From Apilactobacillus zhangqiuensis (GTDB lineage: Bacteria > Bacillota > Bacilli > Lactobacillales > Lactobacillaceae), in contig NZ_BPLK01000002.1 of the NCBI RefSeq assembly GCF_019656215.1, forward strand, positions 1-64,000: DNA of 64,000 bases, written 5' to 3'. The notes beneath the pieces are model-generated. The model was not told the origin of the DNA and searched no databases. It worked only from the letters and a program-made list of their open reading frames with translations. Of this stretch, positions 17,782-26,663 are shown in pieces. The position numbers and the translations under genes are program-made. The stretch's first letter is position 1. Each line of letters starts with the position of its first letter.

Positions 17782-19296
17782 ATGAAAAAAATTATAAATA
17801 GACTAACCACGAAGAACATTTTGATGTTAGTGATTAGTTTTGTTTGTATGTTCTTTTTAACAACAGCTTCGCCGTTCTACCAGTTCAATAGATCAGTAGA
17901 CGCGAATACAATGTATACTGTTGGAAAAGGATTACTACACGGATTACTTCCCTACAAGGATTTATTCGATAACAGGGGACCATTAATTTACTTAATTCAT
18001 TCCGCAAATGCGATCTTTTCATACAACTCCTTTACATTTATCTATGTAATTGAATCATTGTTGTTGTTCCTAGATATCGCGTACATTAATCGAATTTTAT
18101 CAATGAAACTAAGCGCAAGAACAGCAATGTTCTGCAGTTTCTTATTTATTCCATTGGCATTTACCAGCCGTATCTTCTACTATGGTGATTTACCAGAAGA
18201 ATACGCTATGACCTTTGTATTAATCTTGTTATATTCATGTATTCAATACAATTGGTTTGATATGCCACGTCGTTACTACATAGTTAATGGATGCTTTGTT
18301 GCAATTTTATTCTGGATTAAATATTCATTAGTTATTCCTTGGGTAATATTCTTTATTTATGTTGGTTTAGCATGTCTATTCACTAAACGATTCAAGAAGT
18401 TGTTTGTGATTATCTTAGACGCTTTAGTCGGATTCTTATCTGTAACTTTACCAATCATTATTCTTTATTGGTCCACAGGAGCCTTAAAATTCCTATTTAA
18501 CGACTATTTCTACCTAAACTTGACACATTACCATGTGCAAAACGCATCGTTCGCATACACGCTATTTAAGATGGAATACCCAACATTTGGTTTTTCACAT
18601 CACCTAGTTATTATCAGAACTGTCTACTACTTGATGATTGCACTATTCATTTGCGCAGTTGTTAGATACATGCGTGAAGCAAAGATGCATGATAGTAACA
18701 AGGCATTAGTTGTTTTAATCGTCTTTATTGATATCCTAGCAACTTACGAAGTAGGTGGAGCAAGTTTCTCATACTACCTATTCGCCTGTGAACCATTTAT
18801 CATCTTCTACTTGTTTGAATTAGGATTACTAGTCGATAAGTATCTATACAACAAGAAGTACTTAATTTGGGGATTGTCAGTGTTAGCTTTATTAGGAATC
18901 TTTGTTACAAACAGAAATTACCGTACAAGCTTACATTACTCAAAACCTAGTCAATCATATCAATATGAATATTCTAAGATTATTAACAAGTCTAAGGATA
19001 AGTCATTATTGAACTACCGTTTCCTAGATGTTGGTTTATACACTTACACAGGAACACATGCTGATAACCGTTTCTTTATTAGAAACAACATCACATACAA
19101 GCCAATGTATGATGCACAACGTGATTACTTACATTCACTAAAATACAAGTTCGTAGTTACTAAGTACCGTAAGGGCTGGAGACTATGGAAGGTTGATACT
19201 AGATTCTTGAAGAAACACTACACTAGACTTCGTCATATGAGATTTAACTATCAAGATCATAGCGAAGGTTGGATTGACCTATACGTTAGAAAATAG
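17782..19296 (+). CDS. Polytopic membrane protein, GT-C glycosyltransferase-like
   Basis: This 504-residue protein has about 9-11 hydrophobic segments. Its first extracytoplasmic part contains DANTMYTVGKGLLHG, then PYKDLFDNRGPLIYLIH. This acidic loop followed by a D-x-RGP motif is typical of lipid-linked GT-C glycosyltransferases (PMT/ArnT-like), which add sugars to wall polymers or proteins outside the membrane. ATG 17782 follows GAGGTG. The gene stands alone between terminators. The family call rests on motif and topology; the sugar donor and target are unknown. Confidence 0.65.
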   Translation: MKKIINRLTTKNILMLVISFVCMFFLTTASPFYQFNRSVDANTMYTVGKGLLHGLLPYKDLFDNRGPLIYLIHSANAIFSYNSFTFIYVIESLLLFLDIAYINRILSMKLSARTAMFCSFLFIPLAFTSRIFYYGDLPEEYAMTFVLILLYSCIQYNWFDMPRRYYIVNGCFVAILFWIKYSLVIPWVIFFIYVGLACLFTKRFKKLFVIILDALVGFLSVTLPIIILYWSTGALKFLFNDYFYLNLTHYHVQNASFAYTLFKMEYPTFGFSHHLVIIRTVYYLMIALFICAVVRYMREAKMHDSNKALVVLIVFIDILATYEVGGASFSYYLFACEPFIIFYLFELGLLVDKYLYNKKYLIWGLSVLALLGIFVTNRNYRTSLHYSKPSQSYQYEYSKIINKSKDKSLLNYRFLDVGLYTYTGTHADNRFFIRNNITYKPMYDAQRDYLHSLKYKFVVTKYRKGWRLWKVDTRFLKKHYTRLRHMRFNYQDHSEGWIDLYVRK

Positions 19297-19302
19297 CATA
19301 AA

Positions 19303-19332
19303 AAAAGAGGACTCGTTTGAGTCCTCTTTTTT
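19303..19332. terminator. Bidirectional terminator
   Basis: GAGGACTC pairs with GAGTCCTC, flanked by A and T runs, between convergent genes. Confidence 0.9.
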
Positions 19333-19340
19333 TGGTTTAA

Positions 19341-20801
19341 TTATTCATTATCATTTGATTTAACTTCGGCTGCTTGGTTTCTTGATTTGTGGTGCATACC
19401 ATAAACAAAGTAGATAACCATACCGATGATGAACCAGCCAAGAGCATAAATCTTAGCATCGTTATCTAGTCCCCAGAATACTGCTAGAGAAGCTAGGAAA
19501 CCTAGAGCAGGCATAACAGGGAAGAATGGTTCTTTAAATCCTGGCATGTTGATGTCTTTTCCTTCACGTTTTCTAAGTGGGTAAATACCAATTGAAACGA
19601 ACATGAAGGCGATCAATGTACCAGCTGAAATTAGTTGTGATAGGAATGTAAATGTTAGGAAGGCACCGATAATAACAGAAATTACAGTCATAGTAATGAT
19701 TGAATTTAGTGGAAGGTGACTCTTCTTGTTAACCTTACCTAAGAACTTAGGTAGCATTCCATCTCTACCGAATGAGTATAGTAGACGTGAACCTGCCATC
19801 ATCATACCGATTAGGGCAGTAAACATACCAACAACAGCAATGATTTGAACAGTTGAAGCAACGATTGGGTGACCGGCTTGACGTAGGGCCCAACCAACAG
19901 GTTCAGCATTATTAGCGTAGTTAGTGTACTTAAACATACCAACTAGAACTAGTGATACAGCAACGAACAATGTAACGGCAATTACAAGTGATCCGATAAT
20001 ACCTCTAGGCATTGTCTTTTGAGGGTTCTTTGCTTCTGCAGAGTTTGCAGCAATTGAATCAAAACCAATGTATGATAGGAAAATTACTGATACACCGGCA
20101 TAAATTCCGCTAAAGCCACCGAAGCTAGTACCATCGGCATTAACATGGTGAGCAGGAATAAATGGAACGTAGTTGGCGAAGTGGATTGCAGTAGCACCGA
20201 CAACGATAAATACTAATACGGCAGCTACTTTTAAAATTACTAATACATTTTCAACACGAGAAGTTTGCTTGTCACCACGTGTAATCAAGAACATTACAAT
20301 GAAGATTACAACAACGGTACAAATATCAACTAATCCGCCCTTTGCACTGACAGGGTTAGCTAAATATGTAGGAAAGTTAATTCCAAGCGGTGCAATCAGA
20401 CCGCGGAAGTTAGCGGATAATCCGGCTGCCACGAAAGCAACAGCGATGAAGTATTCTGCTAGAAGTGCCCATCCGGCAACCCAGCCCCAGAATTCTCCAA
20501 AAACAACGTTAATCCATGAGTATGCAGAACCGGCGAACGGCATGGCTGAAGCCATTTCTGCGTAGGATAAAGCGACCAACCCAGCGACAATAGCCGCAAG
20601 TAAGAATGAGATTGTTACCGCAGGACCAGCATTGTTAGCGGCCACGATACCAGGAAGGGTAAAAATAGCAGTAGAAACAATTGTTCCAACTCCTAAAGCT
20701 AGGAAATCCTTTGTAGTCAATGATCTGACCAAGTTAGAATCCTTTTGCTCATAAACACTTGGATCTTCTTTTCGATTCATTCGTTTGAATAGATTCGCCA
20801 T
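19341..20801 (-). CDS. APC amino acid permease, CAT/YfnA type
   Basis: About 12 membrane segments. The first begins LGVGTIVSTAIFTLPG, with the helix-break region of APC transporters; EMASAMPFAGSAYSW and GFDSIAANSAEAKNP are further conserved blocks. Start ATG 20801 (486 residues) is chosen over an upstream ATG because AGAGGT lies at the right distance and the conserved N-terminus begins here. Relatives carry cationic or branched amino acids. A similar permease lies at 62328. Substrate not assignable. Confidence 0.88.
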   Translation of the reverse strand: MANLFKRMNRKEDPSVYEQKDSNLVRSLTTKDFLALGVGTIVSTAIFTLPGIVAANNAGPAVTISFLLAAIVAGLVALSYAEMASAMPFAGSAYSWINVVFGEFWGWVAGWALLAEYFIAVAFVAAGLSANFRGLIAPLGINFPTYLANPVSAKGGLVDICTVVVIFIVMFLITRGDKQTSRVENVLVILKVAAVLVFIVVGATAIHFANYVPFIPAHHVNADGTSFGGFSGIYAGVSVIFLSYIGFDSIAANSAEAKNPQKTMPRGIIGSLVIAVTLFVAVSLVLVGMFKYTNYANNAEPVGWALRQAGHPIVASTVQIIAVVGMFTALIGMMMAGSRLLYSFGRDGMLPKFLGKVNKKSHLPLNSIITMTVISVIIGAFLTFTFLSQLISAGTLIAFMFVSIGIYPLRKREGKDINMPGFKEPFFPVMPALGFLASLAVFWGLDNDAKIYALGWFIIGMVIYFVYGMHHKSRNQAAEVKSNDNE

Positions 20802-20874
20802 AAAAATTACCTCTTTTCGTATGTATAAACAAGATGGCATCTCATTTATTAAAAAATGATTAGAAATTGATTAT

Positions 20875-20902
20875 ATTTTAATCTTTTTTGTTAATTTGTC
20901 AA
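20875..20902 (-). promoter_or_regulatory. Promoter of APC permease
   Basis: On the minus strand TTGACA (20902-20897), a 16-base spacer, then TAAAAT (20880-20875). The leader is short and shows no attenuator. Confidence 0.65.
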
Positions 20903-20948
20903 ATGTTGTTTGTAAATAATAAACAAACGTAACTAATATTTTAACATG

Positions 20949-20983
20949 AAAATAGCCACCCTTGAATAGCAAAAGGGTGGCTA
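20949..20983 (-). terminator. Terminator of GABA-permease-like gene
   Basis: An 11-base-pair perfect stem (TAGCCACCCTT with AAGGGTGGCTA), followed on the minus strand by four T. Confidence 0.75.
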
Positions 20984-21001
20984 AATTAGTTTTAATATGA
21001 A

Positions 21002-22378
21002 TTAGTTTTCTTTCTTATTAAATCTAACAAAGTATAGGATTGTCATTAATGCTAAGAAGACGATCCCTACAATCAATGGAATTCTTGTATCATCATTGAA
21101 GAACATAAATACTAAAGTAATGAATAGTACTAGTAATGTTAGATAGTTTGAGAAAGGTGCTAGTGGCATCTTGAATGGATGACCAACTAGTTTTTCAGGA
21201 TGTTGCTTTCTAAACTTAAGTTCTGACATGATAATTACGAACCATGGAACCATACCTGGAAGAACAGATGAACTGTATACATATACGAAGATTTGATTTG
21301 CTCCCTTGTAGAATAGAGGAAGAATTACGTTTAAAATAACTCCCAATAAAATACCAGTAGCAATTGAAATAACAGAGATGTATGGAACACCGTGTTTATT
21401 AATCTTGTTGTATCTGTCAGGTAATTGACCTTGTTGTGCTAATAGGTATGACATACGGCTTGAACTGTAAATTGCTGAGTTAGAACCTGATAGAGCGGCT
21501 GTTAAAACAACAAAGTTAATGATTGAAGCGGCAGCTGTAATACCTACTTGTGAGAATGTTTCTACGAAAGGAGAACCGATGTTAGCAATCTTATCCCATG
21601 GGTAGATTGATAGCATTACGAAGATTGATCCAATGTAGAAGATTAAGATACGGCCAATAGTGTCTTGAATAGCCTTAACTAGAGTCTTCTTAGGATTTTC
21701 AGCTTCACCTGCAGTAACACCGATTAATTCGATTCCTTGGTAAGAAGCGAACACGATTGATAGTGCGAAGAAGAATCCTTTGATACCACCAGTGAAGAAT
21801 CCGTGTGACCATAGGTTAGAAATACCAGTAGGTCCAATACCATTGAAACCTAAAACGATAATTACTAAACCAACGGCAATCATTGCGATGATAGTAACAA
21901 CCTTGATTAAAGCAAACCAGTATTCCAATTCACCAAAGGCACTAACTGAGATTAAGTTAGCGATACATAAGAATACTACCGCGATAATTCCGGGTACCCA
22001 AGATGGAATTGATGGCCACCAGAATTGCATGTAAGTACCAATAGCAATCATTTCTGAAATACCAACAACAACCCATTGGAAAATGTTTGACCAAGCAGTC
22101 AAATAACCGAAAATGGGGTGCATGTATTCAGAAGCAAAATGTGAGAATGAACCACTTATTGGGTTATCGTATAACATTTCACCTAAAGCTCTCATAATTA
22201 AATATAAGAACACACCAGCAATTGCATATGCTAGCAATACAGAAGGACCAGTCCATTCAATTGTGGACTTGGCGCCCATAAATAGACCAACCCCGATTGT
22301 TCCCCCAAGGGCGATCATTTGCATCTGTCTAGAACTTAATTTACGCTCTAGTTTCTTTTCTTGCTTTTCTTCTGCCAA
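21002..22378 (-). CDS. Amino acid permease, AAT family (paralogue 1)
   Basis: The 458-residue proton symporter-like protein carries the AAT signature near the N-terminus (ALGGTIGVGLFMGAKSTI, TGPSVLLAYAIAG) and about 12 membrane segments. It is closely similar over its length to the next upstream gene, so the pair is a tandem duplication. The start is TTG 22378, with GGATGG and GGTG upstream. Unlike its sister it has no T-box; a separate promoter and a structured leader ending in a perfect hairpin precede it. Relatives carry GABA, proline, serine or aromatic amino acids; substrate unknown. Confidence 0.87.
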   Translation of the reverse strand: MAEEKQEKKLERKLSSRQMQMIALGGTIGVGLFMGAKSTIEWTGPSVLLAYAIAGVFLYLIMRALGEMLYDNPISGSFSHFASEYMHPIFGYLTAWSNIFQWVVVGISEMIAIGTYMQFWWPSIPSWVPGIIAVVFLCIANLISVSAFGELEYWFALIKVVTIIAMIAVGLVIIVLGFNGIGPTGISNLWSHGFFTGGIKGFFFALSIVFASYQGIELIGVTAGEAENPKKTLVKAIQDTIGRILIFYIGSIFVMLSIYPWDKIANIGSPFVETFSQVGITAAASIINFVVLTAALSGSNSAIYSSSRMSYLLAQQGQLPDRYNKINKHGVPYISVISIATGILLGVILNVILPLFYKGANQIFVYVYSSSVLPGMVPWFVIIMSELKFRKQHPEKLVGHPFKMPLAPFSNYLTLLVLFITLVFMFFNDDTRIPLIVGIVFLALMTILYFVRFNKKEN

Positions 22379-22611
22379 TATATTTCACCATCCTGTAAGA
22401 AATTATGTAATAAAATACCTAGTACTACACAATCTATTGTACTAGGTATTTTATAAAATTGCATAACCAATACAATATATTTAAATAATTTTTAAATAAT
22501 CGTTAAAATTGCTACTATATTGAACCAGTTTTACACCTTGTTGCTCTTATCCAATACCGATAAATCGATTATTGATAAGAACTTCCAATACATAATTCTA
22601 ATGTTTATTAT
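22379..22611 (-). ncRNA. Unidentified structured 5' leader of permease paralogue 1
   Basis: About 230 bases separate the promoter from the TTG start. On the minus strand GTTCTTATC pairs with GATAAGAGC (one G-T) around a small inner CGAT/TCG hairpin, and the word GTATTGG occurs three times. The leader ends in a strong terminator just before the ribosome site. No T-box core or riboswitch class was recognised. Confidence 0.45.
22412..22452 (-). terminator. Leader terminator (candidate attenuator)
   Basis: A perfect 14-base inverted repeat (22412-22425 with 22439-22452), 13-base loop and TTTTATTA tail on the minus strand, 34 bases upstream of the start codon of the gene it precedes. Its position downstream of a promoter and upstream of the gene argues for conditional termination. 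Confidence 0.75.
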
Positions 22612-22618
22612 TTAAGAA

Positions 22619-22647
22619 ATATTATTACATATTAAAATTAATGTCAA
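22619..22647 (-). promoter_or_regulatory. Promoter of permease paralogue 1
   Basis: Minus strand TTGACA (22647-22642), 17-base spacer, TAATAT (22624-22619). Near-consensus. Confidence 0.75.
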
Positions 22648-22692
22648 GGAATGTGACAATTGATGAATTTTATTCACCAAACATCATATTGC

Positions 22693-24063
22693 TTATTTAG
22701 CTTTTTGATTGAACTTAACAAAGTATAGAATTGTTATGAACAATAGGAATACGATTCCGATGATCAAAGGAATTCTAGTAGAAGGGTTAATGAACATGAA
22801 CACCAAAGTAATCGCTAAAAATACTAATGTGACGTAATTACTGATAGGTGATAGTGGCATCTTGAATGGATGGTTCACTAATTCTTCTGGATGTTCTTTT
22901 CTAAATCTGATTTGTGATACCAAGATAACAACCCATGGAACCATACCTGGAAGAACAGATGAACTATATACGTACACGAAGATTTGGTTTGCTGATGGGA
23001 AGAAGATTGGTAGCAATACATTTAAGAATAAACCGATTAGGATACCAGCTGAGATGCTGATTACTGAAACGTATGGAACACCATGACGGTTTAACTTCTT
23101 GAATGCCTTTGGAAGTTGACCTTCTTCAGATAGTAAGAATTCCATACGACTGGCACTGTAGATACCGGAGTTAGAACCTGATAGAGCTGCGGTTACCACA
23201 ACGAAGTTAATGATTGAAGCTGCAGCTGTAATACCAACTTGTGAGAATGTTTCTACGAAAGGAGAACCGATTTGGCTAATTTTATCCCAAGGGTAAATAC
23301 TTAGGATGACAAAGATGGCACCAATGTAGAAAATTAGGATACGGCCAATTGTATCTTGGATAGCCTTAACTAATGTTTGCTTAGGATTTTCAGCTTCACC
23401 AGCAGTAACACCGATTAATTCGATTCCTTGGTATGAAGCGATTACGATTGCTAGAGCAAAGAAGAATCCTTTGAAACCATTTGCGAAGAAGCCGTGGCTC
23501 CAAATGTTTGAGATACCGGTAGGAGCGATTCCGTTAAAACCAAATACGATGATGACCAAACCAATGATGATCATTGCGATGATAGTAACGACTTTGACTA
23601 GGGCAAACCAGTATTCTAATTCACCAAAGGCACTAACTGATACTAGGTTAGCAATACATAGGAAGACAATTGCGACGATTCCAGGAAGCCATGATGGTAA
23701 ATGAGGCCACCAGAATTGCATGTATGTACCAATTGCAATTACTTCAGAAATGCCGACCACAATGTATTGGAAAACATTACTCCAAGCGGTTAGATAACCG
23801 AAAACAGGATGTAGGTAATCCGATGCAAATTGTGAAAATGATCCAGTAACTGGATGCACGTATAGCATTTCACCTAGCGCACGCATGATTAGGTATAAGA
23901 ACAAACCTGCGATGGCATAGTCCAGTAATACGGAAGGCCCAGTCCAACCGATTGTAGATTTGGCACCCATGAAGAGGCCAACCCCGATGGTTCCACCTAG
24001 CGCAATCATTTTCATATGACGAGCACTAAGCTTTCTTTCTAACTTATCATTATTTTTTGACAA
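22693..24063 (-). CDS. Amino acid permease, AAT family (paralogue 2), T-box controlled
   Basis: The 456-residue sister of the downstream permease has the same AAT signature and membrane layout (ALGGTIGVGLFMGAKSTI; YQGIELIGVTAGEAENP). The start is taken as TTG 24063, five bases after AAGGTGG; the GTG at 24072 lies inside that ribosome site and is rejected. A T-box leader and near-perfect promoter precede it, so expression should rise when one tRNA is uncharged. The specifier loop reads ACC or UAC; ACC (Thr) fits better with the T-box base facing the tRNA end. No clear terminator follows. Substrate is inferred only from the T-box. Confidence 0.88.
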   Translation of the reverse strand: MSKNNDKLERKLSARHMKMIALGGTIGVGLFMGAKSTIGWTGPSVLLDYAIAGLFLYLIMRALGEMLYVHPVTGSFSQFASDYLHPVFGYLTAWSNVFQYIVVGISEVIAIGTYMQFWWPHLPSWLPGIVAIVFLCIANLVSVSAFGELEYWFALVKVVTIIAMIIIGLVIIVFGFNGIAPTGISNIWSHGFFANGFKGFFFALAIVIASYQGIELIGVTAGEAENPKQTLVKAIQDTIGRILIFYIGAIFVILSIYPWDKISQIGSPFVETFSQVGITAAASIINFVVVTAALSGSNSGIYSASRMEFLLSEEGQLPKAFKKLNRHGVPYVSVISISAGILIGLFLNVLLPIFFPSANQIFVYVYSSSVLPGMVPWVVILVSQIRFRKEHPEELVNHPFKMPLSPISNYVTLVFLAITLVFMFINPSTRIPLIIGIVFLLFITILYFVKFNQKAK

Positions 24064-24101
24064 TACTTCCACCTTCTTGAATTTATTTGAGGTGGGGAAA
24101 C

Positions 24102-24330
24102 AAAAAACGCCTCTGACACTTATGTGTCAGGGACGTTTTATTAACGTGGTTCCACCCATCTTTAGCACTACGGTTAAGTCCATAATGCCCTCATATTAGT
24201 CATTAAAATAATATCGATTTAATAGAAGAGAAAAGTGGTAACTATTTAAGTGCAATGGATTACTTACAGAAAAATGTAATCCTCTCTGGAAAGCATCATT
24301 AAATAGACATGTCTTTTCTTAATAACTAAT
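24102..24330 (-). ncRNA. T-box riboswitch leader
   Basis: The T-box core GGGTGGAACCACG lies at 24157-24145 on the minus strand. It is followed by a terminator (24137-24102, loop ATAA, stem built on CTGACAC with GTGTCAG, then six T). Stem I can be drawn upstream: AGAAAAG pairs with CTTTTCT at the base and CTATTTAA with TTAAATAG above it, leaving a 3' loop strand TTACCA. The distal hairpin is GGATTAC with its complement. ACC followed by A matches the usual specifier pattern, and UGGA in the core suits a tRNA with discriminator U, so threonine is the best guess. Confidence 0.9.
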
Positions 24331-24359
24331 ATTGTATACTCATAAAAGACAGGTGTCAA
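24331..24359 (-). promoter_or_regulatory. Promoter of T-box permease
   Basis: Minus strand TTGACA (24359-24354), exact 17-base spacer, TACAAT (24336-24331). The -10 region shares ATATTGTATAC with the palindrome before the MarR gene. Confidence 0.85.
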
Positions 24360-24374
24360 TTAAATAATGACAGA

Positions 24375-24821
24375 CTATTTGTCGTTTTCATTAGTTTTTT
24401 CCAAACGGTGTTGAAGATCGACGATAGTGTCCATTGCGTCAGCGAATTCATCATCGCTGTAGTTTAAACGGTTCAAGCAACCTTGAACTGATTCTAAGAT
24501 TGGCTCTTTGTTGTCCTTACCTAATTGTGTTAAGTGAATTAGGACACGACGTTCGTCAGCTTTGTCACGGTTTCTAGTAATCCAGCCGGATTTTTCAAGT
24601 CTCTTTAATAATGGAGTCAAAGTACCGTTTGAAAGACCTAATTTTTGGCTTAGGTAGTTAACAGTTACTCCATCGTTTTCCCATAATGAAAGTAGGGTGA
24701 TGTATTGAACGTAAGTTAAATTGAATTTTTCTAGCGGTTCTTGATAGAATTTGTTAAATAATTGGTGTGCACGAGAAATTTGGAAACAAATTTGATCGTT
24801 TAGAGTTACTTCTTTTGGCAT
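24375..24821 (-). CDS. MarR family regulator, OhrR-like with redox Cys
   Basis: This 148-residue winged-helix regulator aligns well with OhrR: NDQICFQISRAHQLFNKFY at the N-terminus, TYVQYITLLSLWE, then GTLTPLLKRLEKSGWI and DERRVLIHLT. C12 sits where OhrR has its peroxide-sensing cysteine. ATG 24821 follows AAAGGAG. OhrR proteins release DNA when an organic hydroperoxide oxidises this Cys. No ohr gene lies in the window, so its target is open; it likely autoregulates through the palindrome at its own promoter. Confidence 0.85.
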   Translation of the reverse strand: MPKEVTLNDQICFQISRAHQLFNKFYQEPLEKFNLTYVQYITLLSLWENDGVTVNYLSQKLGLSNGTLTPLLKRLEKSGWITRNRDKADERRVLIHLTQLGKDNKEPILESVQGCLNRLNYSDDEFADAMDTIVDLQHRLEKTNENDK

Positions 24822-24871
24822 AATGCAAAACTCCTTTCTTTCGTTCGGTGGATTTTGTCTAGCAAGTGATT

Positions 24872-24887
24872 ATATTGTATACAATAT
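24872..24887. promoter_or_regulatory. Perfect 16-base palindrome, candidate MarR operator
   Basis: ATATTGTATACAATAT is fully self-complementary and overlaps the minus-strand -10 TATAAT (24874-24869) of the MarR gene. OhrR-type operators contain TACAATT/AATTGTA halves, similar to this. Binding is inference. Confidence 0.55.
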
Positions 24888-24920
24888 TAAAGAATATCAC
24901 TAAATTGAGATTGGTCAACA

Positions 24921-24956
24921 AAATAGGCACTGTGATTTTACTCACGGTGCCTATTT
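24921..24956 (-). terminator. Terminator of ABC permease gene
   Basis: AAATAGGCAC and GTGCCTATTT form a long stem with inner GTGA/TCAC pairing, followed by a short T-run on the minus strand. Confidence 0.8.
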
Positions 24957-24977
24957 GAGTGCTATATATAAGTAATA

Positions 24978-25793
24978 TTATGCAGTTTGTAATTTTTGCT
25001 TTTTATTTTTCTTTGCTTGACGCTTTGCAATCAAATCGTCATCAGTTTTGAACTTTCTTACAAATACAAAGATGATAAATCCAATTACGAAGAAGATGAA
25101 TGCATAAACAATTGATCCCGCAATGATTTGGTTCAATGTTAAACGAGTCATCATGTGCTTCATACCATCTTGAATTTGTTTTTCAACGAAGAAGAAGTTG
25201 AATGGGTTCCAAATCAATTGACGGTTATTGTAAATGAAAATCATGAAGATACCAGCAATGATTTCAGTGATGTAGTTTAGTGCAACACCGAAAGCAATCG
25301 CACTGTACCATGTCTTACAGAAACCAATTACCATGATTACGAATGATTCAAAGATTAGTACGTAGGCAATGTTACCTAATGTAGCCCATTGTAATTCTTG
25401 AGCTAGCTTACCAGCAAAGGCACTTTCAGGAAATACAAGATATTTCATGCAGATAATGGTTAGCACTGATAGGGCAAGTAGGATGAAGTAACCAATCACG
25501 CAAGTGAATACCTTTGAGAAGAAGATAGTAACCTTGCTGTGGTTTTCCATGTTGGCACGAACTTGTTTGTTGCTATCAACACCAGCAAATCTTGTTGCAG
25601 TAATAATAGTAGCGAGTAGTTCAATTACCGGAGTAATTCCACCAAATGTATTCATTAGTTGGTAACCATTTAGTGTTCTAGTATTTTTACCAATGACAGC
25701 CATTAAGATAGTAACAATAACTAAGAAAACTGCCATCGCAAGAAAAATAAGACGGTTTTTCTTGTTCATTTCTTGTTTTAATAAATCAACCAA
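24978..25793 (-). CDS. ABC-2 type membrane permease
   Basis: 271 residues with six hydrophobic segments and a charged C-terminal tail rich in Lys. TTG 25793 is chosen as start, eight bases after GGAGG; a TTG at 25808 lies in that ribosome site. The N-terminus (VDLLKQEMNKKN) resembles that of the next permease, which supports the start. It follows an ATPase and a first permease but is separated from them by a terminator, so it may be expressed partly on its own. It likely forms the second membrane subunit of the exporter. Confidence 0.75.
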   Translation of the reverse strand: MVDLLKQEMNKKNRLIFLAMAVFLVIVTILMAVIGKNTRTLNGYQLMNTFGGITPVIELLATIITATRFAGVDSNKQVRANMENHSKVTIFFSKVFTCVIGYFILLALSVLTIICMKYLVFPESAFAGKLAQELQWATLGNIAYVLIFESFVIMVIGFCKTWYSAIAFGVALNYITEIIAGIFMIFIYNNRQLIWNPFNFFFVEKQIQDGMKHMMTRLTLNQIIAGSIVYAFIFFVIGFIIFVFVRKFKTDDDLIAKRQAKKNKKQKLQTA

Positions 25794-25867
25794 TATGTTG
25801 GCCTCCAAATCTTTATTCGAAATTAATCAATAACAAGAGTTTATCACTTTTGTGGCTTTCATTCCAA

Positions 25868-25905
25868 TAAAAAAAGCGACTAAAAGATAATTAAGTCGCT
25901 CTTTT
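25868..25905 (-). terminator. Terminator inside ABC cluster
   Basis: AGCGACT and AGTCGCT form the stem, followed by seven T on the minus strand, between the two permease genes. Confidence 0.8.
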
Positions 25906-25919
25906 CTACTATATTATTA

Positions 25920-26663
25920 TTAAACATTACGACGGTTGTAAACAACGTAAGTAATTAATAGGAAGATAATTCCCCAAATGATAGCACCAATTTCAATTTG
26001 AATAAGTGAAAGCTTGGTAACTTGTTTAAACATTGATTCACCATACATTACTTCGGAATTAACATTTAGGAAGTTTAGTGGGTTGAATTTAACCCATGAA
26101 TGATTTTGGGTAAATAGTGAAATAATACTATTGATAGTTTGTGAAACGTATACGAATACAATTCCAATCGCTATGGCAATGGCATTACTCTTAAAAATGT
26201 TGCTAATTAAAAGAACCATTGATAGTAGTAAGAATAGGTAGAAGGATGTAGCTTCAACCTTCGTGAATACGTCAGTGAAGTTCCATGCGCCATTCTTATT
26301 AAAAATTAAATTACTAATTTCTGTAGTAACAAAATTTATGATAGTTAGGTAAACATACATCAAAACGATGGTAACAAGTTTTGAAATAAGAATTTGGCCA
26401 CGAGAGAATTGTCTAGCAAATAGGTATTTAACAGTGCTTTGTGAAAAATCAACGGTTAGGATTGAGCTAGCAAAGATGATCATTGCAATCATTGACATTG
26501 AATTTCCATTGGAGAAAATTCTTGAAACAGGGTTGATACCTATGTTTATTTTTTGGTATGAGTAACCACTGAACAAGGTAATGGCTAAGATAACAATACC
26601 CCAACCAATACAAAACTTACCGTGTAATTGTTTGTATAGTTCTTGTCTGATTAAAGTTAACAT
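25920..26663 (-). CDS. ABC-2 type membrane permease
   Basis: 247 residues, six predicted membrane segments, N-terminal LTLIRQELYKQLHGK typical of ABC-2 permeases that pair with BcrA/LanF-like ATPases. Its ATG overlaps the ATPase stop by one base (TAATG), so translation is coupled. Such exporters often confer immunity to peptides or bacitracin, but no peptide gene is adjacent and the substrate is unknown. Confidence 0.82.
   Translation of the reverse strand: MLTLIRQELYKQLHGKFCIGWGIVILAITLFSGYSYQKINIGINPVSRIFSNGNSMSMIAMIIFASSILTVDFSQSTVKYLFARQFSRGQILISKLVTIVLMYVYLTIINFVTTEISNLIFNKNGAWNFTDVFTKVEATSFYLFLLLSMVLLISNIFKSNAIAIAIGIVFVYVSQTINSIISLFTQNHSWVKFNPLNFLNVNSEVMYGESMFKQVTKLSLIQIEIGAIIWGIIFLLITYVVYNRRNV

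Noticed and set aside
22379-22650. T-box before permease paralogue 1
   Set aside because: No GGGTGGNACC-like core could be found on the minus strand, despite the close paralogue having one.
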